From the NCBI GenBank assembly GCA_964556705.1, contig CAZKXX010000017.1:1-48371 (forward strand): a DNA stretch of 48,371 nt, read 5' to 3'. The notes under the pieces are model-generated. The model saw only the letters and a list, made by a program, of their open reading frames with translations. It was not told the DNA's origin and did no database searches. Shown here piece after piece: positions 7,726-15,659 of this stretch. Position 1 is the first letter of the stretch. Each line of letters begins with the position of its first letter. A program made the translations under genes and the position numbers. Source of the stretch: CAZKXX01 sp964556705. GTDB lineage: Bacteria > Acidobacteriota > Terriglobia > UBA7540.

Positions 7726-10629
7726 ATGGTCAAAAGCAGCCGTATTTCCGCCGCGGCCCTCGCATTCCTCGCCACCCTGATTTTGGCTCCATCTCACCTG
7801 CTCGCTCAAACAGGGGGGCTGCGCGGCCAGGTGACGGACCCCTCCGACGCAGCGATTCAAGGCGCCTCGGTGGTCGTCACTTCGGCGACGGGCGAAGTCC
7901 ACGTGGCGACGAGCGGCCCGGACGGCCGGTATTCGCTGAGCGGACTTGCCCCGGGCAGCTACAAAGTCAGCGCCATGTCCGAGGGCTTCGCGGTGTTCGA
8001 AAAGGAGAGCGTCGAAATCCGCAGCGGAAGGCCCGCCACGCTCGATATCCGTCTCGACTTGATGGTGATTAAGGAAGAAGTGAGCGTCGAGACCTCCCCG
8101 GCGGATCGGCTGAGCCTCGACTCTTCGAGCAACGTCGGCGCTATCGTCCTCAAGGGCCAGGACCTTGACGCGCTCTCGGACAATCCCGAGGATCTCGAAT
8201 CAGACCTCCAGGCGCTGGCGGGGCCCGCCGCGGGCCCCAGCGGCGGAGAAATCTACATTGACGGCTTCACCGGCGGACGGCTGCCGCCGAAATCTTCCAT
8301 CCGCGAAATCCGCATTAACCAGAATCCCTTCTCCGCGGAATTTCATCGCCTCGGCTTCGGCCGCATCGAAATCTTCACAAAACCCGGGACCGACACGTTG
8401 CATGGAGAGGCCTTCTTCAACTTCGGCGACGCCGTGTTCAACTCGCGCAATCCTTTCGCTCCGACGCGTCCTCCTTACCAGACGAAGACATTCGGCGGCA
8501 ACCTGAGCGGCAGCCTGACCAAAAAGTCTTCCTTCTTCGTGGACGTGGAGCGGCGGGGCGTGGAAGAAACCTCCGTGATCAGCGCGCTGACACTGGATCC
8601 CTCGTTCGAGGTCGTCCCCTTCAGCGACGCCGTCCTGAATCCCACGATGCGGACCACCGTGGGGCCGCGCTTCGACTATCAGTTGAGCACCAACCACACG
8701 CTGACGACACGCTACAACTACACCCGAATCTCGCGGGAGAACGAGGGGATCGGGGAGTTTTCGCTGGCTTCGAGAGCCTTCGACTACGAAGAGAACGAGC
8801 ACGAAATCCAGGTGAGCGAGACGGCGGTGCTCGGCCCGACCGCCATCAACGAGACCCGCTTTCGCTACCGCTGGCGGCGCGACGGGCGGACGGCGCACAC
8901 CGCCGAGCCGGGAATTTCCGTGCTCGGCGCGTTCAACGGCGGCGGGTCGGGCGTTGGCCTGAGTTTCGGCAAAGACGAGCAAGTCGAATTGCACAACTAC
9001 ACCACCCTGACGCGCGGCTCGCACCTTCTCAAGTTCGGCCTCCGGTTGCGCGGCGAATTTGAATCCGACCATTCAGAGCAGAACTACAACGGGACGTTCA
9101 CCTTCACCTCGCTGGAAGCCTACCGCATCACACTCGAGGGACTTGAGAACGGTCTGACGATGGAGGAGATTCGGGCGGCGGGCGGCGGCCCCAGCCAGTT
9201 TTCGATTACCGGCGGTAACCCGCTGGCGAGCGTCAGCCAGTACGACCTCGGCCTGTTTATTCAGGACGACTGGCGCGTTCGTCAGAATTTTACGCTCAAC
9301 TTGGGGTTGCGCTACGAAACGCAGAACAATATTCGCAACCGAATGGATCTTGCTCCGCGTTTCGGCTTTGCGTGGGGGGTCCGCGGCGCAGGCGGGCGGA
9401 CTTCGACAGTGGTCCGTGGCGGTTTCGGAATCTTCTTTGACCGCGTCGGCGAAGAACTGGTCCTCCAGGCCAGGCGCTTGAACGGCGTCAATCAGCTCCA
9501 GTACCTGGTCCCGTTCCCGGACTTCTTCCCGGACGTCCCTTCGATCGAAACGCTTCAAGCCAACCAGTTGCCGTCGGCCATCCGTCAGCTCGACGTCAAC
9601 GTCCAGGCTCCGTACGTCGCCCAGAGCGCTTTGAGCCTCGAACAGCAGTTTCCTAAAAACATCTCGGTCTCCATGACCTTCGCCCATTCCCGCGGACTCA
9701 ATGCGCTGCGGTCGCGGAACATCAACGCCCCGCTTCCGGGAACCTGGGACCCGGAGGACCCCGACTCCGCAGTGCGGCCGTTCGGAGATGTGGGAGACGT
9801 GTACCTCTACGAGTCGAGCGGAAGGTATTCGCAGCGGCAAATCATCACGCGCGTTAACGCGCGCGTGAATCCCAAGCTGAACGTGTTCGGTTTTTATGTG
9901 TACAACAAGGCGGAGAGCAACACCGACGGCGCCTCAGATTTCCCGTCCAACCAGTACGACCTTGCGAGCGAGTGGGGCCGGGCGGGATTCGACATCCGCC
10001 ACCGGGCGTTCGTCGGCGGAACCCTTGAGTCCCCCCTCGGCCTGCGCTTCAGCCCCTTCATCCGCATGATCGGGGGCCGGCCGTTCGACATCACGACCGG
10101 ACGCGACTACAACGGGGATTCGTTGTTCAACGATCGCCCGACGTTCGCCACGGACATGACCCGGCCGAGTGTCGTGACGACGCCCTACGGCGCCTTCGAT
10201 ACGGACCCGCTGCCGGGCCAGCCCCTCATTCCGCGGAACTTCGGCGAAGGCCCGGGCCAGTTCAGCATCAACCTTCGAATCAGCCGGACCTTCGGGTTCG
10301 GCGGAGGAGAGAGTTCTTCAACCCAGGCCGCGTCCTCAGGTCCGGGCGGGAGCGGAACCTTTGTGGGCCTCGGGGGCCCTCCGAGGGGTCGTCGTGGCGG
10401 CGGGGGCGGTCCCGGCCGCTGGGGCGATGCGTCCACGGGGAAACGCTACAACCTGACGATCTCCGTATTCGCGCGCAACTTGCTGAACAACGTGAATCTT
10501 GCGCCGCCCGTGGGCAACTTGAGTTCGCCGCTCTTCGGCACCTCCAACGCCCTGGCCGGGGGATGGGGCCCGTGGGGCTCGACCACCGCAAACCGCCGCA
10601 TCGAAATGCAGGCGCGATTCACCTTCTGA
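7726..10629 (+). CDS. Oar-like TonB-dependent outer-membrane receptor
   Basis: 967 residues. After a signal peptide (AALAFLATLILAPSHLLAQ) comes a carboxypeptidase-regulatory-like beta-sandwich (GLRGQVTDPSDAAIQGASVV ... GSYKVSAMSEGF, roughly residues 30-115). A plug domain follows (IYIDGFTGGRLPPKSSIREI), then a long beta barrel with many aromatic strand ends such as YDLGLFIQDDWRV and LNLGLRYETQN. It ends in ...EMQARFTF, a terminal Phe as in outer-membrane barrels. A Gly-rich loop lies near residues 895-925. These Oar-type receptors are abundant in Acidobacteriota and import unknown large ligands. ATG 7726 (or GTG 7717) is preferred because a longer frame would overlap the upstream gene by 40 bases and hide the signal peptide; GAAGGAGAAGAAG precedes it. 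Confidence 0.9.
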   Translation: MVKSSRISAAALAFLATLILAPSHLLAQTGGLRGQVTDPSDAAIQGASVVVTSATGEVHVATSGPDGRYSLSGLAPGSYKVSAMSEGFAVFEKESVEIRSGRPATLDIRLDLMVIKEEVSVETSPADRLSLDSSSNVGAIVLKGQDLDALSDNPEDLESDLQALAGPAAGPSGGEIYIDGFTGGRLPPKSSIREIRINQNPFSAEFHRLGFGRIEIFTKPGTDTLHGEAFFNFGDAVFNSRNPFAPTRPPYQTKTFGGNLSGSLTKKSSFFVDVERRGVEETSVISALTLDPSFEVVPFSDAVLNPTMRTTVGPRFDYQLSTNHTLTTRYNYTRISRENEGIGEFSLASRAFDYEENEHEIQVSETAVLGPTAINETRFRYRWRRDGRTAHTAEPGISVLGAFNGGGSGVGLSFGKDEQVELHNYTTLTRGSHLLKFGLRLRGEFESDHSEQNYNGTFTFTSLEAYRITLEGLENGLTMEEIRAAGGGPSQFSITGGNPLASVSQYDLGLFIQDDWRVRQNFTLNLGLRYETQNNIRNRMDLAPRFGFAWGVRGAGGRTSTVVRGGFGIFFDRVGEELVLQARRLNGVNQLQYLVPFPDFFPDVPSIETLQANQLPSAIRQLDVNVQAPYVAQSALSLEQQFPKNISVSMTFAHSRGLNALRSRNINAPLPGTWDPEDPDSAVRPFGDVGDVYLYESSGRYSQRQIITRVNARVNPKLNVFGFYVYNKAESNTDGASDFPSNQYDLASEWGRAGFDIRHRAFVGGTLESPLGLRFSPFIRMIGGRPFDITTGRDYNGDSLFNDRPTFATDMTRPSVVTTPYGAFDTDPLPGQPLIPRNFGEGPGQFSINLRISRTFGFGGGESSSTQAASSGPGGSGTFVGLGGPPRGRRGGGGGPGRWGDASTGKRYNLTISVFARNLLNNVNLAPPVGNLSSPLFGTSNALAGGWGPWGSTTANRRIEMQARFTF

Positions 10630-10666
10630 ACGCGGCGCCTCTTTTCTCCATCCGCTAGATGCGGAA

Positions 10667-10691
10667 GCGGCTGAGGATTCACCTCAGCCGC
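10667..10691 (+). terminator. strong hairpin after the TonB receptor gene
   Basis: A perfect 10-bp stem, GCGGCTGAGG (10667-10676) and CCTCAGCCGC (10682-10691), encloses a 5-base loop 37 bases after the stop codon. A following run of T is missing (CTTCC instead), so it may act as a mild terminator or as mRNA 3' protection. Confidence 0.5.
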
Positions 10692-10858
10692 CTTCCAAAC
10701 TGCCTCTTCAAAGACAACTTGCAGCAGCTTCGGCTCGCACTGCACTTCTTGTGCTACTCCCACGCGCAAGGCGCGGCGAGCGACACAAAGTCCCCGCAAC
10801 TCCTTTGCTTCCGGCGTGTTCAAGCTGTTGAAACGAATTTCCCCAAGGGAGGTCCACG

Positions 10859-11332
10859 ATGCCCGGAGATCTGGACTTTTCAAGATGGATGTTGATGGGA
10901 GCTTCCGTCCTGGCTTTGGCAGGAGTGATGGCCATTGGGCCGGCAATGGTCGCGGCTCAGGACCAGGACCAAACGCAGACTCAGGTTCGCGAGCAGGACC
11001 GGCTGCGCGAGCACATTAAGGGACTCGAACAACAGCGCAAACAAGAACAGAAGCAGCTTCGAGAAACGATCCGGCAGCACGGCAAGGACAGCGCCCAGGC
11101 ACGCGAGGCTCGCCAGAACATGGAGCAGACCCGCAATCAAATTCGTGAAGCGAAGGGCGAATTGAAGCGCGTGCGCGCGCAGGAACGAAAACAGATGCGG
11201 GATCGCATCCACAAGCCCGGAACCGGAATGGGAACACCCGGCGCGGGAGCCGGCCAGCGCGGCGGCGCGGGCAGCGGCTCTGGAGGCGGGGCCGGTGGCG
11301 GAGGGAATCGAGGCGGCGGACCGCGAAATTAG
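10859..11332 (+). CDS. exported coiled-coil protein with glycine-rich tail
   Basis: 157 residues of unknown function. A hydrophobic segment (MLMGASVLALAGVMAIGPAM) is a likely signal peptide or membrane anchor. Residues ~35-115 are Gln/Glu/Arg/Lys-rich with heptad character (RLREHIKGLEQQRKQEQKQL), a probable coiled coil. The C-terminal ~40 residues are almost only Gly, Ala, Arg and Pro. AAGGGAGG lies at good spacing before the ATG at 10859. The next gene is built the same way (signal, helical middle, Gly-rich end), so the two may be a functional pair with the receptor upstream. I recognise no named family. Confidence 0.65.
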   Translation: MPGDLDFSRWMLMGASVLALAGVMAIGPAMVAAQDQDQTQTQVREQDRLREHIKGLEQQRKQEQKQLRETIRQHGKDSAQAREARQNMEQTRNQIREAKGELKRVRAQERKQMRDRIHKPGTGMGTPGAGAGQRGGAGSGSGGGAGGGGNRGGGPRN

Positions 11333-11388
11333 CCGCGCGGCCTGAACGCACTGCGCAGGACCTTCAAACGTAAAGCAAGGAGGCAATG

Positions 11389-11874
11389 ATGAGACGGATC
11401 CATTGGATTGGCACGTTGGCCGTGGCCCTGGCGATTACCGCAGCGACCTGGTTGGCTGCGGCGGCCACGGCACAGACGGCGGGACCTCAGACGACGGAGC
11501 CCAAACTCACCGCCGAGCAACAAAAGCAACTCGAGAATTTGAAACAGCTCGAGGGCGAACTGGAGAAGGCGCGCGCGGCCATGCACGCCGCGATTACGGA
11601 ATACGGCTGGGACAGTGAAGAAGCCGATGAGGCGCAGGAAAACCTGTTCCGCGTCCGCCAGGAATACCGGAAGCAGCGCCGGGCGCTGCGCCAGGCCGGC
11701 GTCGCCGTTCCCCCTCCGGGAGTGCAGGGTCGTACCGGCTTTGGACCGGGCTCGGAGGGCTGGCAGGGCGGCCGGGGCACTCGCGGTGGCGGTTGGTACG
11801 GACCGGGTCCGAGGGGTGGCTACGGGCGGCACCATGGCTGGAAGCATCATGGCTGCCCCTGCTGCGGCTGGTAA
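11389..11874 (+). CDS. exported helical protein with Gly-rich, His/Cys-rich C-terminus
   Basis: 161 residues of unknown function. A signal peptide (LAVALAITAATWLAAAATAQ) is followed by a charged helical region (EQQKQLENLKQLEGELEKAR ... FRVRQEYRKQRRALRQAG), then a Gly/Arg/Trp-rich region. The last 16 residues hold four His and three Cys (GRHHGWKHHGCPCCGW), which could bind metal. AAGGAGG is 5 bases before ATG 11389 and only 2 before ATG 11386, so 11389 is preferred. The gene lies 56 bases after a similarly built small exported protein. Membership of a known family is not apparent to me. Confidence 0.65.
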   Translation: MRRIHWIGTLAVALAITAATWLAAAATAQTAGPQTTEPKLTAEQQKQLENLKQLEGELEKARAAMHAAITEYGWDSEEADEAQENLFRVRQEYRKQRRALRQAGVAVPPPGVQGRTGFGPGSEGWQGGRGTRGGGWYGPGPRGGYGRHHGWKHHGCPCCGW

Positions 11875-11896
11875 CCTCGATATCCCTATTAGGCGA

Positions 11897-11927
11897 GAGC
11901 GGCGCGCCCGCTCCGGACGCGCCGCTC
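11897..11927 (+). terminator. GC-rich hairpin after the small exported proteins
   Basis: A perfect 10-bp stem GAGCGGCGCG (11897-11906) / CGCGCCGCTC (11918-11927) encloses an 11-base loop, 23 bases after the stop codon. It is followed by CCCCGATTTC rather than a clean T-run. A probable transcription end for the preceding gene pair. Confidence 0.5.
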
Positions 11928-12006
11928 CCCCGATTTCAAGCCTCCAGTTGTATTCGCCGGACGAAAAGTCTATCCTCCCGATATCTCCATCAGGCAGGGG
12001 TGCCGT

Positions 12007-12309
12007 GTGCCCTCAGACCCGCTTGAAGTTGACCCCAAGCATTATAAGCTGGAGTACGAAAACGACCGCATCCGGGTTTTGCGGATCCATTACGGCCCGC
12101 GGGAGAAGTCTCCCATGCACGCGCATCCGCCCGGAGTGGTGGTGATGCTCAGCAACTGCGACTTCCGCTTTTACTTTCCAAAAGGCAAGGTGCAGAACAT
12201 CTTCGGACACGTCGGCCAGATTTTTTGCTTCGAGGAAGCCTACGAGCATCAGCCCGAAAACCTGAGCGACAAACCCTTCGAAGGGATCCTCATCGAGCTC
12301 AAGGAATAG
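12007..12309 (+). CDS. small cupin-domain protein
   Basis: 100 residues. The fold is suggested by RIHYGPREKSPMHAHPPGVVV (a cupin motif 1-like GX5HXH region), by FCFEEAYEHQPENLSDKPFE with a later His, and by the terminal GILIELKE strand. Only part of the usual metal-ligand set (HAH and EHQ) can be seen. Small cupins of this kind have varied or unknown roles. The GTG start at 12007 follows a GGCAGGGG purine-rich stretch. The gene stands alone and converges on the 90-residue gene at 12374. Confidence 0.65.
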   Translation: MPSDPLEVDPKHYKLEYENDRIRVLRIHYGPREKSPMHAHPPGVVVMLSNCDFRFYFPKGKVQNIFGHVGQIFCFEEAYEHQPENLSDKPFEGILIELKE

Positions 12310-12373
12310 ACCCGCCGCGACGGCCGCCGTGCGGGGATTTCGCCGGTGAACCCCCGCGCGCGAACCCGCAAGT

Positions 12374-12646
12374 TCAGAGAAGCTGCTGGATTCCTTCGCG
12401 AAAACTGACGTGGCTGACTTCGAAGCCGTTGATGAGGTAGACGCGCGCTTCCGGCAAGAACTCGTTGAGCGCTTCGTCCCGCTCGCGGCTCAAGAGCATG
12501 AATCGGCTGATCTGGTAGTCCTCGTCCCAGGCGGAGAAGATGCGCTCCGTCTCCTCCTTCGAAAGGCCGAATCGGGACAAGTGCAGAGGCTGGTCATGGC
12601 CGCCCGACGCGTCGAGGTAGATGCGGACGGCGGTGCGCAGGTCCAT
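12374..12646 (-). CDS. hypothetical protein, 90 residues, downstream of the peroxiredoxin
   Basis: I do not recognise this protein. It is soluble-looking, with no signal peptide or membrane segment, and mixed helix/strand: RTAVRIYLDASGG, then LSKEETERIFSAWDEDYQI, and ARVYLINGFEVSHVSF near the end. AGGAGG stands before the ATG at 12646, and it begins 23 bases after the peroxiredoxin stop on the same strand. Co-transcription is therefore likely, and a role linked to peroxide defence is possible but only inferred. Confidence 0.65.
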   Translation of the reverse strand: MDLRTAVRIYLDASGGHDQPLHLSRFGLSKEETERIFSAWDEDYQISRFMLLSRERDEALNEFLPEARVYLINGFEVSHVSFREGIQQLL

Positions 12647-12669
12647 GCGCCTTCCCTCCTGCCTTGAGC

Positions 12670-13152
12670 CTACTGCAACTTCCGCAGCACGTCGAGAATC
12701 TCGGCGTCGTCCGGCTGCTCGCGCAATTCATAAATCTTCCACCAGGCGATCTTCCCTTCCTTGTCCACGACGAACACGGCACGGTCGTTCAGAAATGGCG
12801 CCGAGTGCTTCGCCGCCGGGAAGATGCCGTAAGCCTCCGCCGTTTTCGCATACGGCCAGCGGTCGCTGGCCAGAGGAAACGCCAGCCCACCGAGCGACTT
12901 CTGAAACGCGATGTGGCAGGGAACCGAATCCGTGTTGACGCCCACGACCTGGGCGTTCAAGGCGGCGAAGCGGGCGAGGTCCGCCTGCACCGACGCCATT
13001 TGGGCCTGTCAAACGGGGGTGAAGTCGAGCGCGTAGAAAAGGATGACGACGTTTTTCCCCCGGTGCGCCGAAAGCTGAAATTCGTCCTTCGTTTCGCCCG
13101 TCGCGCTGGGGAGCTTGAAGTCCGGCGCCACATCGCCGACCTTGAGAGCCAT
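12670..13152 (-). CDS. probable selenocysteine-containing peroxiredoxin (in-frame TGA at Cys position)
   Basis: Read through one TGA, this gives a 160-residue peroxiredoxin of AhpC/AhpE type that reduces peroxides. Part 1 (ATG 13152) runs MALKVGDVAPDFKLPSATGE ... NVVILFYALDFTPV, then TGA at 13011-13009 as codon 48, then QAQMASVQADL. In this family the catalytic motif is TxxC (as in DFTPVC). Here it is T45-P-V-TGA48, so the TGA replaces exactly the peroxidatic Cys. Frame, length, the conserved Arg124 (DRAVFVVDKEG) and everything after the TGA are intact. GGAGG precedes ATG 13152 at good spacing. A simple nonsense mutation would hit that codon only by chance, so selenocysteine is the better reading. 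A second Cys (C79) could resolve. No selenocysteine-insertion genes lie in the window. Alternatives are a pseudogene or a sequencing error. Confidence 0.8.
12973..13011 (-). promoter_or_regulatory. candidate bacterial SECIS hairpin after the TGA
   Basis: Starting 11 bases past the TGA (13011-13009), the transcript can pair GGCG (12997-12994) with CGCC (12976-12973) and GGU (12991-12989) with ACC (12980-12978). This leaves an asymmetric internal loop (UC opposite U) and an 8-base apical loop GCAGGCGG. Bacterial SECIS elements lie immediately downstream of the UGA, inside the coding sequence, with a bulged U and G in the apical loop, so position and form fit. I paired it by eye; energy and covariation are untested. 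Confidence 0.45.
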
Positions 13153-13289
13153 GGAGAACCTCCGGAAAAGATGAATCGAATCCGCAGCCGTCTGCCCTGT
13201 CGCCGCTTTGACTAAGCTAACACAACTCCGCAGACGCTGGCTTCTATCGCAGCCAGTTCAAGGTCCGCGTGGGGAATGAAGGAGAGGGC

Positions 13290-13333
13290 CAAAACAAGAA
13301 CGGCCGGACCTGCCAAACTGAAGGTCCGGCCGT
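13290..13333 (-). terminator. rho-independent terminator of the sulfur-carrier operon
   Basis: On the minus strand a perfect 12-bp stem (13333-13322 with 13311-13300, ACGGCCGGACCT and its complement) with a 10-base loop is followed by TCTTGTTTTG. It begins 27 bases after the stop of the MoeZ-like gene and separates that operon from the peroxiredoxin gene. Confidence 0.8.
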
Positions 13334-13360
13334 CCAACATCGGCGAGGTCTGCGCGCCGT

Positions 13361-14533
<1,173 letters not shown>

Positions 14534-14661
14534 GGTTTCACTTCCTGAATCCTGGTTTGGTCGCCAGCCTTGAAAAGCCTCTGCGACCCGCGCGCGCTCA
14601 AGAGCGCGTCGCCTTTCTTGTCTCAAAATTTCCGGGGTCTCGGGTGGGATGCGCCCGGGAC

Positions 14662-14679
14662 GCCCCGACCCAGCGGGGC
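14662..14679 (-). other. small hairpin between carrier and activating-enzyme genes
   Basis: A 6-bp GC stem (GCCCCG/CGGGGC) with a 6-base loop sits 8 bases past the carrier stop, in a 153-base spacer. It could attenuate or stabilise the transcript so that carrier protein and enzyme are made in different amounts. There is no T-run, so full termination is unlikely. Confidence 0.3.
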
Positions 14680-14686
14680 ACCCAGG

Positions 14687-14986
14687 CTAGCTACAGATGC
14701 AGCGGAGGCTCGAACCGCCGGCAATGGAGGGTACGATGCTCAGCACGTCGTTCTCATGTAGAGGGGTCTGTTCTTTCTGAAGATAGCGGATGTCTTCGTC
14801 GTTCAAATAGATATTCACGAAACTGCGTAACTTCCCGTCATCGGTATAAAGGTGTCGCCGCAAATCACCGTACTGAGAGGTCAGTCCCGCCAGCGCCTCG
14901 GCCACGGTCGTGGCCTCGATACTGATCGAGTCCTTTTTCCCCGCGTACTGCCGCAACGGCGTGGGAATAATCACCTTAACCGGCAT
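14687..14986 (-). CDS. ThiS/MoaD/CysO-like sulfur-carrier protein with C-terminal extension
   Basis: A 99-residue beta-grasp (ubiquitin-like) carrier: MPVKVIIPTPLRQYAGKK at the N-terminus, FVNIYLNDEDIRYL in the middle, and ENDVLSIVPSIAGG before the end. Carriers of this family end in GG, whose carboxylate becomes a thiocarboxylate. Here GG is at 90-91 and eight more residues (SSLRCICS) follow, so the protein would need trimming, as with QbsE and its JAMM protease QbsD. A JAMM peptidase gene lies directly upstream, and cysM upstream of that, giving the CysO-Mec-CysM combination known from Mycobacterium. The ATG at 14986 follows GAGGAGAGGG. A translational error at the end cannot be excluded. 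Confidence 0.9.
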   Translation of the reverse strand: MPVKVIIPTPLRQYAGKKDSISIEATTVAEALAGLTSQYGDLRRHLYTDDGKLRSFVNIYLNDEDIRYLQKEQTPLHENDVLSIVPSIAGGSSLRCICS

Positions 14987-15060
14987 TCCCTCTCCTCGGG
15001 CTTTCCCGCTGTATCCAATGCTCCTGCTGGGTTTCTATTCTATCAGATGCAGGCCAAATC

Positions 15061-15537
15061 CTAAAGACTCCCCTTTTCAACGGTCTCGGACAAGAAGCGG
15101 GCGCGGTCATCCGAGAGCACCCAGCTCGTCATTTCCCCCGGCTGGCCGTCCCGGACCGAAAGGATGACGTAAGAATACCACGGCCAGGCGTGTTCGCGAT
15201 CGTACTCCGAGGGCCGGGCCGGGTGGTCGGGGTGCGAGTGGTAATAGCCCAGCACCTCGAGCCCGCGCGCCCGGGCGTCCTTCTCCACCCGGAGTTGCTC
15301 GATCGGGTCGATCAGAAAACGGTTCCGCTCCGTCTCGCGGCCCGGCTCGGAGACGGGGAGCAGTTCCTGCGCGCGCGCCGCATCGAGGCGCAGATTCTTC
15401 AGGGCCACAACTTCCCGTACCCGCTTCGCGTCCTCGTCGGCTTTTCCAAGCAGGATTCCGCAGCACTCGTTCGGATAGTCCCGCGCGCCGTGGTCGCGAA
15501 TCAAGTCTTCGTGTTCTCTTGAAAGCCGCAGTGCCAT
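15061..15537 (-). CDS. JAMM/MPN+ metallopeptidase (Mec-like)
   Basis: 158 residues with a full JAMM zinc signature: E24 in NECCGILLG, then H100-S-H102-P, S110 and D113 (HSHPDHPARPSEYD). Bacterial JAMM peptidases next to ubiquitin-like sulfur carriers remove residues from the carrier's C-terminus (QbsD) or free cysteine from CysO-cysteine (Mec). Both activities would make sense here, as the neighbour carrier has an eight-residue tail and cysM is adjacent. MALRLSREHE at 15537 is taken as the start from family pattern; another ATG is at 15561. Neither has a clear ribosome binding site. Confidence 0.88.
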   Translation of the reverse strand: MALRLSREHEDLIRDHGARDYPNECCGILLGKADEDAKRVREVVALKNLRLDAARAQELLPVSEPGRETERNRFLIDPIEQLRVEKDARARGLEVLGYYHSHPDHPARPSEYDREHAWPWYSYVILSVRDGQPGEMTSWVLSDDRARFLSETVEKGSL

Positions 15538-15570
15538 CTGAAGAATGGACCATCGACTCATCAGATCATC

Positions 15571-15652
15571 GATTCATTGAATTGCGCTGCCGCACTCGTT
15601 GACTTGACTCGGGCCTCTCCCATGAATCATGGACCCATTGATTCAATGAATC
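15571..15652. repeat. cluster of short GATTCA/TGAATC palindromes
   Basis: The ~100 bases between cysM and the JAMM gene hold GATTCATTGAAT (15571-15582) and its exact inverse ATTCAATGAATC (15641-15652). The second is part of a 13-base palindrome GATTCAATGAATC (15640-15652), and a further palindrome CCATGAATCATGG stands at 15620-15632. Together they can form a 12-bp stem or several small ones. This region is much less GC-rich than its surroundings. It may be an mRNA processing or attenuation element within the operon, or a small dispersed repeat. Confidence 0.55.
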
Positions 15653-15659
15653 AGTCTGA

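Noticed and set aside
12670..12999. A separate 109-residue peroxiredoxin fragment starting at ATG 12999
   Set aside because: It would lack the N-terminal strand and the active site, has no ribosome binding site, and the missing part is present in the same frame just upstream of the TGA. Read-through is the better model. A pseudogene remains possible but would need the nonsense change to fall on the catalytic codon by chance.
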